A DNA stretch of 64,000 nt from Azolla caroliniana (GCA_043228905.1 JBHGNT010000001.1:33356001-33420000), one strand, 5' to 3'; positions 1 through 11,978 are shown, numbered from the stretch's first letter. Numbers and translations are program-made. The notes: generated by a model from the sequence alone, not told the origin.

Positions 1-3000
1 TCGTTCTTGATGTTAAAAGTTTTCCTTATCTCTTCAGGTGTCTTACCTTTGATCATGTCGGCAACAGTCTGGCAAGTAAGGTCAAGCAAGCTTTTGATGT
101 TGAGATAGTTGGCCGCCTGCATGAACAAGCTAAGGCTTCAGATTACAGCCAATTATGGGCAAATACAATGCTGAAACTTCATTCTGTAAAGCTGGGTAAA
201 AAATGTCATAATACCATCGAATTTTACTGCATTAATTATAAACAATGTTCTCTCGTACTCCACATGTACAATAGTAATAATAAAACATTACAATGCTAAG
301 ATATCATAATATATTTCTAATTTCATAATAGACAACCTAGTTTTGTAAAACAACCAGAAACTGTTTGTTTCAGAAATAACTTCCGGGGTTCGTGTTTTGC
401 CATCATGGTTAGGTTGAGAAACACCTCAAATATATGCCTGCATAAATGTGCATATATACACATATATATACATTTTTTACACACATATATATGCACATAT
501 TATATATGTACACAAATAGACATGTATGATTTCCACTCACATCTTATCATATAAGAATAACATAAATCATGATGTAAATCCAAAGGATTAACAAAACCCA
601 CAATTCCAAGTACATGAATGTCAAACATGGAAATGACGTAACAAAAATAGAGTTGTTAAAAAAATCCTTCACATATGTCAGATATCCAGAATATCGATTT
701 CATGTTGAGAAAGTCCAACATCAAAATCTTGCAATTGGGATAGGGAGTTGATTCCCAGAGAGCTGCTGTAAAAACAATTTAAGAGATAGACAGTGAAATG
801 GACTATATCTAAAGAGCGCTTGAAAACAAATCAAAATCTGGTGATGCTTTTTTGATGAATTTACGTTGAATAAAAAAAAGGGGAATTGATTCCCAGAGAG
901 CTACTGTAAAAACAATTTAAGAAATAGACAGTGAAATGGACTATATCTAAAGAGCGCTTGAAAACAAATCAAAATCTGGTGATGCTTTTTTGATGAATTT
1001 ATGTTGAATAAAAAAAATGGGAATAAATAACTGAGACTTAAAAATATATTTGCTCATTTTTATCAAAGGTTGGCATTCGAATCTGGAAAACACACCCACA
1101 ATAAGGAATTGAATTTTCAGAAAAGAAACCCAAAAACAGATTTCATGATGATGATTAGGTTCATTTTGATGTTTCAAATACATGTCTTTTGGTGACTATG
1201 AAGCAGAAAATATAGATGTTAGATAGCTTCCAATTTGGTGGAAAATGTAGCTATCATAATACAGCCTATATGTACACAATGACCAACCATTGCATGCCCA
1301 ATTCTTACGATGACGTATTGTAGTATTACTACAAAGTATTGCAATACCACTATGGTCTACCTTCATTGGTGCTATAGTAAGACTTAAAAATACATTTGCT
1401 CCTCTTTATCAGAATATTGGACCCATTCAGATTTGCAAGACACTCCCACTATTAGAAAACGATTTTTCAAAAACAAACCCAAAAAATGACTTTCAAACAG
1501 ACTTTAGGAAGATGTTTATGTTTCGGTTCCATTCATTTTAATATTTCGAATACATGTCTTTTTGTGACTGTGAAACAAACATATACATGTCAAATAGTTG
1601 CCGAATTTAGTGCAAAATGCAGTTATTCTAATCAGCCAACCTATACACGATGAGCAACAATGGGATGTCCCACACTAAAGATGAAGTATTGTAGTACTAT
1701 TACAAAGTATTGCAATACCACCATAATCTTCCCTCATATTAGTGCAATACTAAGACCTCAAAATATATCTGCTTCTCTTTATCAGAAGGTTGGACCCACT
1801 ATAAGGAAATGAGTTTTCAGAAAACAAACCTAAAAACCAACTTTCAAACAGATTTCATTAGGATGTTTAGGTTCCTGTTCCATTCATTTTGACATTTCAA
1901 AAATATGTTTTTTTTGTGACTGTGAAGTAATTCATATAGATATGACATAGTTGCCAATTTAATCGAAAATGTAGCTATATCGTAATACAGCCTATCTATA
2001 CACAACGAGTAGCCATTGCATGCCCTGTTCTTAAGATGAAGTATTTTAGTAATATTACAAAGTATAGCAATACCACTACGGTATACCTTTTTTAGAGCAA
2101 TATTGAGAATTTACAATATATATGCTTTTTTCTACCAGAAGGTTGAACCCATTTGGATTTCAAAGACACTCCAACTATAAGGAAATGATTTTTCAGAAAA
2201 CAAACCCCAAAAAACGACTTTCAAACAGATTCCATTAGGTTTTTGAGGTTAAATTTTCGTTTATTTAATGTTTTAAAAACATATCTTTTGGTGACTGTGA
2301 AGCAAATATATAGATGTCAGATGGTTGCCAATTTAATGGAAAATGTAACTAATCTAACACGGCCTACCTGTACACAACGTGCAATTATGGCATGCCGTAT
2401 TGTTAAGGTGAACTATGGTAGAACTAAAAAGTATTGCATACCACTGTGGCCTACCTTCCTTAGTGCAGTAATGCAGAAGAGCCTGGTACATGTAAACACA
2501 GCTGCCATAATAATGCTGAAATGTATAGAGAATAGATCATAACCATTACAATGGAGAAATAGGACATCCTAATCGTCCCCAAAAGATGCATACTACGTTT
2601 CATGCTGGTGGGAAATCCATTAGTCAAACACTTCTTCATAAACAAGGGTAAATGTATACGCAATATTATCCATCACCAAATATGCATAATAGATCTATGC
2701 ATTCAATAAACCAACCTTCGTTGAGAAAATCGCATTTTTGGGAGAGAAAAGATTCAAGATTTCTCATATAAAAAAGATCAAAGAACAATTACAAAAATGG
2801 TAAGAACGATGGATGAAAAATAATGTGGGCGAATAACTAGCATAAATGGAGTGAGAGAAAGAAAGAGAGATCGAAGAGAGCAAGTATGAAAGAGGTAGAA
2901 GAAGACCAAGGAATAAAAGATAAGGGGAGTACATACCAGGATGAGATCAAAGAGAGTTGCTTGATCAACCTTAACAAATTCTACATCCCATGCTTTCACA

Positions 3001-3242
3001 TCATCCTCAGAGAGGCCGGGTTTATCATCACCACTTTTAGGTACCTCTAAAGCATGATAGCGACAGTATTCGATGACTTTGGATAAGATCTTGCTTGAAA
3101 CGTTGAGGAGAGGGATGACACTCTCTGTGCCTGTGTCTTCCACCATGTCTTTGATGGTCTGTGACTCGAACGCGACGATCTCTTCCACTTCGAAGAGCTC
3201 ATTGTCGGAGGCCTTGAGGTTCACTTTGTTTTCCTTAGACAT
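1..3242 (-). CDS. SKP1: SKP1-like protein, 5' part (truncated by window edge)
   Basis: SKP1 is the adaptor that links F-box proteins to CUL1 in SCF ubiquitin ligases. Two exons are visible on the minus strand. Exon 1 is 3242-2937 (102 codons, starting [13 protein letters not shown]) and carries the Skp1 BTB/POZ-like N-terminal half. It ends in the conserved [10 protein letters not shown], followed by a GTATGT donor. Exon 2 is 116-<1, enters after a TGCAG acceptor in phase 0, and reads [20 protein letters not shown] and then [18 protein letters not shown], the near-invariant F-box-binding segment. The intron position is the one I recall from plant ASK genes. The last ~20 residues (the usual NDFTPEEE...WAFE end) lie outside the window. 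The 2.8 kb intron is unusually long for this family and is mostly repeats. Upstream sequence is duplicated (see 3463-3783). The identification is secure; only the paralogue is uncertain. Confidence 0.95.
748..1023. repeat. 138-bp tandem duplication in the SKP1 intron
   Basis: Two adjacent copies, 748-885 and 886-1023, both begin TTGATTCCCAGAGAGCT and end in TTGAATAAAAAAAA plus a G-rich end. They differ at only a handful of bases, which suggests a recent duplication. Confidence 0.9.
1031..2470. repeat. Four-copy degenerate tandem repeat, unit about 350-375 bp
   Basis: Four successive diverged copies fill half of the SKP1 intron. Each starts with a variant of GAGACTTAAAAATATATTTGC (near 1031, 1378, 1749 and 2105). 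Each then has a CAAACAGATTTCATTAGG-like segment, a TTTTGGTGACTGTGAAGC-like segment (near 1190, 1560, 1914 and 2287) and a GTATTGCAATACCACTATGG-like end. Divergence between copies is clearly higher than in the neighbouring 138-bp duplication, so the two arose at different times. Confidence 0.85.
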
Positions 3243-3462
3243 GGCTGCGAAAGGAACAACAAGAAGAAGAAAAGGCAAAAAGGAAAACAGAGCACGAAAA
3301 CAATTAGGGTTAGGGTTGACAGAGATCGTCAGAAATGGCTCCCTGCTCTTGCTCTTGGACCTGCGCCTGCGCCTTCTCTGTTTTCCAAGACGGTACACAA
3401 AAAACCATGATTTTGGTTTCACACTGGCTGGCCGGACATCCAGCTTTTGCTTTGTCCTGTCC

Positions 3463-3783
3463 TTGCTCCGACTTGAGATCAATCAATCAATCTAGAACAT
3501 GCCCATGAAAACAATATAGTAGTAAAAATGAAGCAATCCCTACGACACTCACACACACACATGTATCACACGCACTCTCCACCCCGAAGCAATAAATTGT
3601 TCTCTCTCGGCCTCATCCTGACTCTCTTGCTCAGACTTGAGATCAATCTAGAAAGATGCCCATGAAAACAAATAGAAGTAAAAATGAAGCAACAATCCCC
3701 GATGCTACACCCACATATATCACATGCACCCTCGACCCCGACGCGACAAAGTGTGTTCTCTCTCGAGGGCGCATCCTGACTTT
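3463..3783. repeat. Tandem duplication of about 160 bp upstream of SKP1
   Basis: Copy 1 (about 3463-3625) and copy 2 (about 3626-3783) share CTTGCTC(C/A)GACTTGAGATC, AGATGCCCATGAAAACAA-like, AGTAAAAATGAAGCAA and GTTCTCTCTCG...CATCCTGAC. The pair lies 220-540 bp upstream of the SKP1 start codon, in the likely promoter/5' leader, so any regulatory element in it is present twice. Confidence 0.8.
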
Positions 3784-3789
3784 GTGGGT

Positions 3790-6700
3790 CGCCACGAATT
3801 AACGGCTCCGCCCACTTATCACAATTGGTCATGGTAAAAAAAAAAACCGAGAAACATTTCACACCTTATCATCGTCTGCTTGTTCAATATTCACTTGAGG
3901 TTCAACAAATGAAACTAATAATATGATGCAGGGCGCTCTTGTGTATAACGATGATAATTCTCTCCAATAAATAAATGTGTTTTAGCTTTTCACTTTACCG
4001 TGTTTCCCATGTGGTAGTTTGTGGTTGATCGTTCTGTTAAGGAGGAAAATAAAATGCCAAGACATTATGTTATTCAACAAATACTCCGCTCTCTTGACCT
4101 TTTTGCGGTGCCATAGTCAACTAAGAGAAATGGCTCGTAATAAGACGGGATTTTGAATCTAGACTTACGTATGGCTTGACTAAGTGCCATTGATGTTTCA
4201 ACTTTCTCCCTTCGTTTCTCTTTGGGATCTTTTGAGTTATTTGTTTAGCCCATTGTCAACATTGGTTGTCTTTGCCCTTCTTATTGACAGTTTTTTTCGT
4301 TTATAGGATTTCCATGTCATATCACCCCAAAGCATTATATGTTGCATGCCTTGGATGTCCCTACATATGAAGTATCACTTGTTTAATGTACCACTATTAC
4401 TCTCAATAATACACATAATTTTTTCTATTGAATGGACAAATATTTATTCGTCCAATCCTTAATCTGACGAAGCAAGAACATGCGGTTACAAAGAGACCTC
4501 CAACAATTCTTCTTCTAATAGTTATTTCATCTTTATCACCTCCTTTCCTTCCCTATTCTTATACCATGCTTATTCATCCTCTAATAATTTTTTCATCTTG
4601 ATCCTCTCCTTTCTTTCCCTGTGAAGAAAATAATGACTCGTAAAGCTCAAATACTTCCTAGTTCACACAAAAGTTTGATTTCACTATTTCAACATAAAGA
4701 CCCATCTTTTCACTCGTAATAAGAAGGAAGCATCTAGCATGGTATTTGTTACCCTTCAAAAATTGCTTATACATAGGAGAATCATGAGAATGGAATATTA
4801 GGTGGACATTGAGTCAAATCTAGCATGGATTTGTCTAGATGAGGATGTATTTATAAAATTGTTTTTTCTCGACATGCTTCTACTTTTCCATAACATGAAA
4901 TGTCGTAACAATAATTGGACTAATAGTGAACAAAGTTCTAGTGGTAAAAGTTAACTATCACACACATGCACAATAAAGTAGAGGATTTTTTATCAAGGTC
5001 ATAAAATGTAAGAATTCAAGTTAGTATGCATGTTGTAACCAATGCAGACCTAATGTTTTCATGATGTTAATACTTACCCGGCCATATGTGGCAAATATCC
5101 ATGACATTTTGCTAGCTCAATCAGAGAGTGTCATCTACAATGAAGCATTCGACAAATTTCTTTCTAAACACAAAGAATTAAGTCATTTTAATTATGTATC
5201 GAAATCATATACTGAAATATTGCTCAAATTGCACATGCTTCCTTGTCCAGATGTTATTTCAATATATCATTATGCTACAACATGGGTTGAAGGTGCATAT
5301 TCAAAATCCACCATCAAATATTGTAATTCACTACATCAACATGCATGCATACTCGTATTGCCCTTTTATATAGCAATGACCACACAAATGTTTCCCTCAA
5401 AATCATAATGCAGCATATTATATTTTATATTTGGTAGGAAAGATAGTAAGGCACACAATTGGACCACAAACCAAGCATGTGTAATCTTATCACGTGTCTT
5501 GTCAATATTGTAAGCATATCAACACTTTGATGTGATAATGGGTGGTACATATTTGGCGACATGAAATATATAGCGTAGGTTTGATGTTTGATCTCTAGAT
5601 GTATCTATATCCTACTATAGACATTGAGGGGTCCTTTGTGCTCAGAAATATATGGTGAAGATGGTTAAGTGCACCTTTTTCAAAGCAACTAGACCCAACA
5701 TGATATTATTGCTCTACAAAAGTCCCTTGTTCTAACATAGTGCCAAAACATCATAAAATTTAATGCAAAATCATTGCAAATATTTGTGGTTGCTCAAATC
5801 TTTCCAATGAACCTTGATGTTCATATTATAGCGACAAATTTTCTTTAGCCCCAACATGGAGTGATACAATCTTGAGAGAGGTGCACTTTCCTTAAACCAA
5901 TTGGGTATGATATTATTGAAAGTGTTACTTCCCTAACATAATTTAGGCATGTAAGGTGGATTCATAATTTCCTCGATTATTGAGTGTTTATTAAATGGGA
6001 ATACAAATATATTAAAATAAGTTTGAACTCCTTTCTAAGTGGTTGAATAGAATATATATGGAAGATGAGCGCAATAATATGATTTATGGGATGAAGAGAT
6101 TGAAAAGTGGTGGACAAATTCATTTGAGAACATGTGTTTATGTGGTGACATGGGGGACCGAAACCCAATGGCAAGGGGGCACTAAGCATAGTTATAAAAC
6201 AGTGTATTAGGAAGATCATGGCTATGCACGAAGTCCACTCCTAGTCATTTCAATAAGCATTTGCATGTAGGTACAACAAATACTTTATTTTCTCTAAACA
6301 TGTTTTAGTTATACTAATGTTTGATTAAGGATAGATACGAAGTAGGCCATGCAAATCAAAACGCCAATTATCGCAACTATTGTCTCGTTACGGTCCAAAA
6401 TCCCAACTTGCACAGAATCCAAGTCTCGTAAAGAAGACAACGCAGGACAATGCAATCAAAAGATCCAACGCCTAATCACGCTCTCTGAGTTTTTTGAAGC
6501 CTATGCGCAAATTGGCACTTTAATTATTGATACCTATGGGCTAATAGCATGCATGCAATGTTAGGTAGCTTAATTTGTACTTCAATCGCCTGTATGTAAA
6601 TTCATCGACGACAAATGCCATAATTAGAGTCAATTCCATGTGACAATTCTAGATTTGTGGCAATTGTAAGCAAACATACATATTGCAACTCAAAATCTTT

Positions 6701-7340
6701 AGGGGAGAAATTCATGAATTTATCCATTATCGAAGCAAAAGTGGAAGGAAATAAAGTCACGATCAACCTACAATAATCTCGATACATATGTGGGTATGGC
6801 CAACTTGCGTTGATTGTTTCATTCGAAGAGTAACGAGAGAGTTACGAGGCCAGTAAATGTGCTAGTTGATTAGGATGGGTTTGCTAGTTTGAGTTTCAAG
6901 GGTTTCTCTCTGGTGTGACTAGATACTGATCGCCAATAATCCAATACAAGAGTTCTACTCCATTATAAGAAAGTGGGATGCTACAAAGGTCGAAGATTGG
7001 GAGGGAAGTCTCCTATACTTTCTCGAGGAACTTACAAGAGCTACCCCTAGAAGCATGCCTGTCGAGGGAATGTAGAAAGCCTTTGCATCTCATGATGTCT
7101 GAAATGGGATTGAAGACTATGGTTAATGGTTATCATGCAGAGGAGGAAGTCGAGCACGAGGGGCTCCTCAAGTCTTGATCCCGAGTATTTCTTCAGAAGG
7201 GAGGGAAGAAATGGTCTAAGACCTTTCACTCTGCTTCATTGTGGTTTGTTATGGGTTATCATGGCTAGAGCCATTGTAATGTTTTCCCGCCTAAACATTT
7301 CGACATGTATGCAGAAGTTCTACTAATGAAGAATAATCTT
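3790..7340. other. Intergenic spacer, no recognisable gene
   Basis: AT-rich sequence with only short ORFs, the longest 115 codons at 5061-5408 (+). That ORF has no motif I recognise and no codon-usage support. No intact transposon ORF, tRNA or clear terminal repeats were seen. It separates the divergent SKP1 (minus) and NSP2-like (plus) genes. Confidence 0.6.
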
Positions 7341-7440
7341 TTCGGAAATGGTCTGAGACGAACTGTGTGTCCGACAGATGAGGGTGTGTAGCGTGTGGAG
7401 GTGTATGTGGGCCGTTATCCAAGCAAAGAGAAGTTGTAGG

Positions 7441-7640
7441 CATATTACATACATACATACATACATAAAGTACAGTACAGTACATACATATACATACATA
7501 CAATACAATACATACATACATACATACATACATACATACATACATACATACATACATACATACATACATACATACATCCACATACATGATACAATACACA
7601 CATACATACTGATACATCCATCCTTAAATATATGCATGCA
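7441..7640. repeat. (TACA)n microsatellite
   Basis: An almost pure TACA/CATA tetranucleotide array with a few interruptions (TACAGTACAG, CAATACAATA). It produces long spurious ORFs (repeated MYVC/YIHT) in all frames. It lies about 800 bp upstream of the NSP2-like start codon. Confidence 0.95.
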
Positions 7641-7730
7641 TACATGATTATACATCCATACAGACAGAGACCGTATGTGAGTAACCTTTAGGCTTTAAAG
7701 CTTGTCTTGGGGCGAGGGAAGAAGAGCTAC

Positions 7731-7732
<2 letters not shown>

Positions 7733-7768
<36 letters not shown>

Positions 7769-7795
7769 TGAATGAATGAAGGAAGGAAGGAAGGA
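7733..7795. repeat. (GA)n, (GAAT)n and (GGAA)n tracts in the NSP2-like leader region
   Basis: About 15 GA dinucleotides, then GAATGAAT and a GGAAGGAAGG run, directly upstream of the probable 5' leader of the GRAS gene. On the minus strand this is a CT tract, which is common near plant transcription starts. Confidence 0.85.
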
Positions 7796-8409
7796 ACATG
7801 GTTTCTGACTCTTCCCCTCTTTTTCCTCTGCAACACCAAACTACTGTGGCAAAGGAAGGGAGCAATTTACCCACCCAAAACCCCACCCCCCCTTTCAAAT
7901 CTCCATGGCCACTACTACACTTCCATCTTTAATCATTCTCATGTGGTATGTAAATCTTCTCCATTTTCTCCCTCTCTCTACACAAAGTCCATATGCATCT
8001 GAGTTCATCTCAGAGAAGATAATCGCCATGATTTAGTTTGCTTAACAAAAAAGCAAAGGTTACACCGACAGAGCAGATTGATTTTGAGGGTTTTCGGTCT
8101 TATCCTCCCCTGCTTCCCCCGCTTCAATGGTCTCTGTTTCCCTTAGGGTCACATAGATCCACCGCTGCGATTAGCTTACTTCCTTTTTCATCTTTGCACT
8201 TTCAGTCTCTTAATTTTAACTGGCTGTCTTTTTGCATGTCTCACTATCTGTGTACTATATCTGTTCCGATATTTTATAGCCACAGTAATTTTTGTGACCG
8301 TATCCCATTTTCTCTTGACACGTGATAGCAAAATTGTTGTGTGCTCTATTGGTTCTAGACAATTAGGACCTTTGAAGTAAGTTCCAAATTTGCGCTATAT
8401 TTGCAGGGC

Positions 8410-8442
8410 ATGATAATGATATTTGGTCTTGGTTTGGAATGA
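8410..8442 (+). promoter_or_regulatory. Upstream ORF overlapping the GRAS start codon (ATGA)
   Basis: A 10-residue uORF, ATG at 8410, reads MIMIFGLGLE. It ends in a TGA at 8440-8442 that overlaps the main ATG (8439-8441) as ATGA. It follows a good 3' splice site (TATATTTGCAG, ending 8406). A plausible 5'-leader intron would run from a GTATGT donor at 7946 to 8406. If that intron is used, the uORF sits immediately before the main ORF in the mature leader. The overlap geometry fits reinitiation or leaky-scanning control. That is inference; the overlap itself is seen directly. Confidence 0.55.
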
Positions 8443-10436
8443 AACACATTGATTTTTACCCCGCTAGTAATATAGGCCAAATTTATTACAATCCTGTATT
8501 GAGTCTAGAAGGAGGAGGAGGGGGTTATGATTATGATTCTATGGATGAATTACTTACAAATCCATTGATTTACTCCACTGCATTAACACCACGCCCAGTG
8601 AGTTCACACACATGCAGTGATGGTTCCACTTCGGCCGGGTCCTTTTGTGGGGATCAGTTGATGGGTCTCGTGTTTGACCCAAAATGCACAGAGATTGCAC
8701 CACTCGAACATACATGGTTTCCTGATTCAGCCGACTTCTCCTATCCGTCACATTATGCTGCGCCAGGCACTTCATGTTCGGGCAATTCGCCTGACTCTTC
8801 AAATACTGGTGACCCTGGAATGTCCGATTTTGGCTTGTGGGAAAGACAAAAAAAAGCTGATATTGGCCTAGAAGAGATGTTTGCTCCTTCTTTGAAAAAG
8901 AAAAAGACGAAGATGGATGAAGACCCTAGCCAAGGAGGAAGAATCTTTGCTGATGGGTCCAAATTGATTCCTTTTGGACCTAGTGATGCTGAAGGAAATC
9001 TGATAACAACTGCCAGTATTGGTGTTCAACTCCCTTTGCAAGATGGGTTCAATGAATATGGGTCTTCTGGTAATCCTTTCACCTCAAATGCCAAGCAGCA
9101 TTATAATAATGACGGGTTCAAAGAATATACTTCGGCCATTGCTTTTAACACAAACCAGAATGAAAATGGTCCATGTCCATCGGAGAATACTGCTCGAGAT
9201 GATGGTACAAATACAATCATTACACAAATACACCAAGATGATATACGAGGGTTTGGATTGAATCCGATCCTCGGGTCTCCACTTGGGGCCATTAGGTGTG
9301 AGAGTGATTATAATGAGATTTGCCTTGTCCACCTCCTCATTGCGGGTGCTGAGGCAGTGGCCACAAGGGACATGGACTTAGCTTCAGTGATATTGGTTCG
9401 GCTCAAAGAGTTAGTCTCTTGTACAGGTAGCACGATGCAACGTGTGGCCACATACTTTACCTGGGGGCTTCAGTGCCGGATAGAGTCAGGGGGGATTCAT
9501 GGGGATAGATACCACATCGATCCGCAAACAGATATCCTCTCGGCCTTCCAAATTCTTCACGAGGTGTCGCCCTACATCAAGTTTAGTCATTTCACAGCTA
9601 ATGAGGCAATCCTGGAGGCCGTGGAAGAGGAGCAACATATTCACATTATTGACTTTGAGATCATGGAAGGTATCCAGTGGCCCCCACTTATGCAAGCCTT
9701 AGCTTCGAGGAAGGGCGGGGCCCCTGAGCTAAAGATCACTGCCTTGTATCGGCCTTATGCAGACAGAGGGCTCGCCACAGTGCAAGAAACAGGTAAACGT
9801 CTCACCGAATTCGCATCGTCACTCGATGTGCCGTTTAGTTTCGGCCTTCTTACCATCAACAGCAGTGAAGATGAGGAACTGAATGCATCAAATATCAAGC
9901 TTACAAAAGGAGAAGCCTTGGTGGTAAATTGCATGCTCAATCTCCCACACATGCCACATAAGGCACCCACGACTGTGTCTTCCTTCTTCCGAGGGGTGCG
10001 GAGGCTCAATCCTGTCGTGTTCACATTCGTGGAGGAAGAGCTAGGTTGCGGTACAACGACAGCAGCCGCCTCCTTCTTCGAAGCCCTTCATCACTACTCT
10101 GCAGTATGCGACTCTCTGGAGGTATGCCTTGAGTCTGAAACTGTGGCTCGGATGCTCGTGGAAAGGGTGTTCCTTGCGCCTCGGATCAATAGCACAGTGG
10201 CTGTGTGGAACGGGTTTTGCCGAGCCGAGGTCAGGGCAAAACTGTTGACCGAAAATTGGTGCTCCCTTCTTCGTTCACTCGGTTTCAAACCTCGTCCATT
10301 GTCATTCCACAATGTGTCTCAAGCTCAGCTTCTTCTAGGGCTTTACAAAGATGGCTTCAAGCTCGATGAAAGAAGTGACCGCCTCGTCCTGGGATGGCGA
10401 GGTAAGCCTCTTTTTGCTGCCTCTGTATGGAATTGA
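8439..10436 (+). CDS. NSP2: GRAS transcriptional regulator, NSP2 type
   Basis: A single-exon 665-residue GRAS protein. Residues 1-285 are a low-complexity, family-variable N-terminus with a Gly run (GGGGGYDYDS) and a Lys-rich stretch (LKKKKTKMDE). The GRAS domain covers about 290-665: leucine-heptad region I (VHLLIAGAEAVATRDMD), the VHIID-equivalent HIHIIDFEIMEGIQWPPLM, leucine-heptad region II and PFYRE-type regions (TVQETGKRLTEFASS; GEALVVNCMLNLPH), and a SAW end (LVLGWRGKPLFAASVWN). The IMEGIQW variant, VVNCMLNLPH, HHYSAVCDSLE and ERVFLAPRI fit NSP2 better than HAM or DELLA branches. In legumes NSP2 works with NSP1 in the nucleus downstream of symbiotic calcium signalling, and in strigolactone biosynthesis control. 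Start chosen: first ATG of the long frame, next to an overlapping uORF. It carries a candidate miR171-type site at 9385-9405. No intron interrupts the CDS, as is usual for the family. Confidence 0.9.
   Translation: MKHIDFYPASNIGQIYYNPVLSLEGGGGGYDYDSMDELLTNPLIYSTALTPRPVSSHTCSDGSTSAGSFCGDQLMGLVFDPKCTEIAPLEHTWFPDSADFSYPSHYAAPGTSCSGNSPDSSNTGDPGMSDFGLWERQKKADIGLEEMFAPSLKKKKTKMDEDPSQGGRIFADGSKLIPFGPSDAEGNLITTASIGVQLPLQDGFNEYGSSGNPFTSNAKQHYNNDGFKEYTSAIAFNTNQNENGPCPSENTARDDGTNTIITQIHQDDIRGFGLNPILGSPLGAIRCESDYNEICLVHLLIAGAEAVATRDMDLASVILVRLKELVSCTGSTMQRVATYFTWGLQCRIESGGIHGDRYHIDPQTDILSAFQILHEVSPYIKFSHFTANEAILEAVEEEQHIHIIDFEIMEGIQWPPLMQALASRKGGAPELKITALYRPYADRGLATVQETGKRLTEFASSLDVPFSFGLLTINSSEDEELNASNIKLTKGEALVVNCMLNLPHMPHKAPTTVSSFFRGVRRLNPVVFTFVEEELGCGTTTAAASFFEALHHYSAVCDSLEVCLESETVARMLVERVFLAPRINSTVAVWNGFCRAEVRAKLLTENWCSLLRSLGFKPRPLSFHNVSQAQLLLGLYKDGFKLDERSDRLVLGWRGKPLFAASVWN
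9385..9405 (+). promoter_or_regulatory. Candidate miR171h-type target site in NSP2-like CDS
   Basis: These 21 nt, around codons 316-323 (SVILVRLK), contain GATATTGGTTCGGCTCAA. Against a target perfectly complementary to Medicago miR171h as I recall it, only the two end bases mismatch and one internal base is a G:U wobble. Canonical miR171a would have several mismatches, including miRNA positions 2-3. The location, in leucine-heptad region I, is that of the known NSP2 miR171h and HAM miR171 sites. No miRNA gene was found in this window. Confidence 0.6.
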
Positions 10437-11978
10437 TGGAGAGGACATTTGCATATTTTTGTCATCAAATCTATCATTTATGACGGGGGAGTGAATAAGC
10501 AAACCATTTGTCGAGTTTGGATTCTGAGATTGGATTTTTACATTTATGCGCAAGTGAGATCATCTGGAGTGATGTAAATTCACTTCTTTGATGCGTGATC
10601 TATAATAATATGTTTTGGATGCCTATGTTTCCTATTATCTGTATACCTACCTATGCATTGGCCATAGCAATGGAATTGTGCTAGTCACGATTGGATGAGA
10701 ACCTGGACAGTTGGATGAAATAAGGGTGGATTTACACTACATAACAGAAAAGTATGTAGAAAATATTTCCCGTCTCATTTCTAAATATCCGTCCAAATTC
10801 AGATCAAAATTTTCTTTCTCTTTTGTATATTTAGCCCCACCACTGGGAGGTAATGGTTGGTTCTATAACAATTACTTTTTTGTGTCAATTGGTTGTTTAT
10901 ATAGAGAGAGGAGAGAGTGCAAAAGCAAGCAAAGATGGGAGAGAGAGAGAAGCCCATTTCCTGTCAATTTATTGGAAACATTATATGGTGGCAAAACAGC
11001 AATACCCCACCTTGAAAGTGGTTTGCAAACTAGTCAACCTACTATGAAATAAGAGACTGAAATCATTGACAAAATGAAGATAATGGGAGAATATTTAAGG
11101 CATGGATTTTTTTTTTTACTTCCCATCAAAGCATGGAACATGAAACATTTAGTTTCCATTGAACAATGGAAGACATGACTAACTTCATTTGTTCTTTATC
11201 TCTTTTGTATCATGGACATGCTTGATACAATGTACTATAGTCTATTATAGCTACATTATATTATTATCAGAAGCTATTTGAAGACGTGGTGGGTATAATT
11301 TATGGATATGAAAAAACAATTTTTTTTTTAATATTTCAAAAACTAAGGTTGTATCGAGCTTTACTGTGTTAAGTTTACTTGCTAAGCAATCACTTAGTAC
11401 TTTTAATGCCCAATTCATCTCTTATTAAATATCATTGTGATGATCAATGCACTATGTGGAATCATAATTGAGTGTTTTTTCTTCATGAATATTGCAGAGT
11501 TTCTTTGTGACAATGAAAACATGGATGCTATACGTAGCAAAAGTTTACATGAGTTGTAAATCTATGATAATGTCACATGAACTAACAATGGTCAATTGTG
11601 TCCTGTTGATGAAGCATTATCAGATTAGGTAATCCAGTATATATTCTATTTATTTTTTAACAGTACATACTACCATTTGAGTTCCAAATGCTTTGTAGGT
11701 TATTAAGCATATAGCTATTCTCTAGCAACTTGTCATAGCTTCTTAACATATTGAAGGAGATTTGGTCTTTTGTCTATTGTTAGTTCTAATATATACATCT
11801 CAGTAAATGTCTCTAAATAGTTGAAAGGGCAATAATTGTGTATACTATCTCAGCTCTTTAACATAGTGACAGAGCTATTTAATTATCATGAGTTTGTGGT
11901 AGATTGTATGATCACAATTGTTATTTGTTCATGCTTGATCTCACAATGGACTACCTAATATATTTGAAAGGGCCCCCA

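Noticed and set aside
3073-3495. 140-codon plus-strand ORF opposite SKP1 exon 1
   Set aside because: Antisense shadow of the conserved SKP1 exon and its leader; no recognisable domain.
5061-5408. 115-codon ORF as a possible gag fragment
   Set aside because: No zinc knuckle, protease or other retroelement motif in any frame nearby.
7291-7655. Overlapping 66-110 codon ORFs on both strands
   Set aside because: They are translations of the (TACA)n microsatellite (repeated MYVC or YIHT) and have no coding signal.
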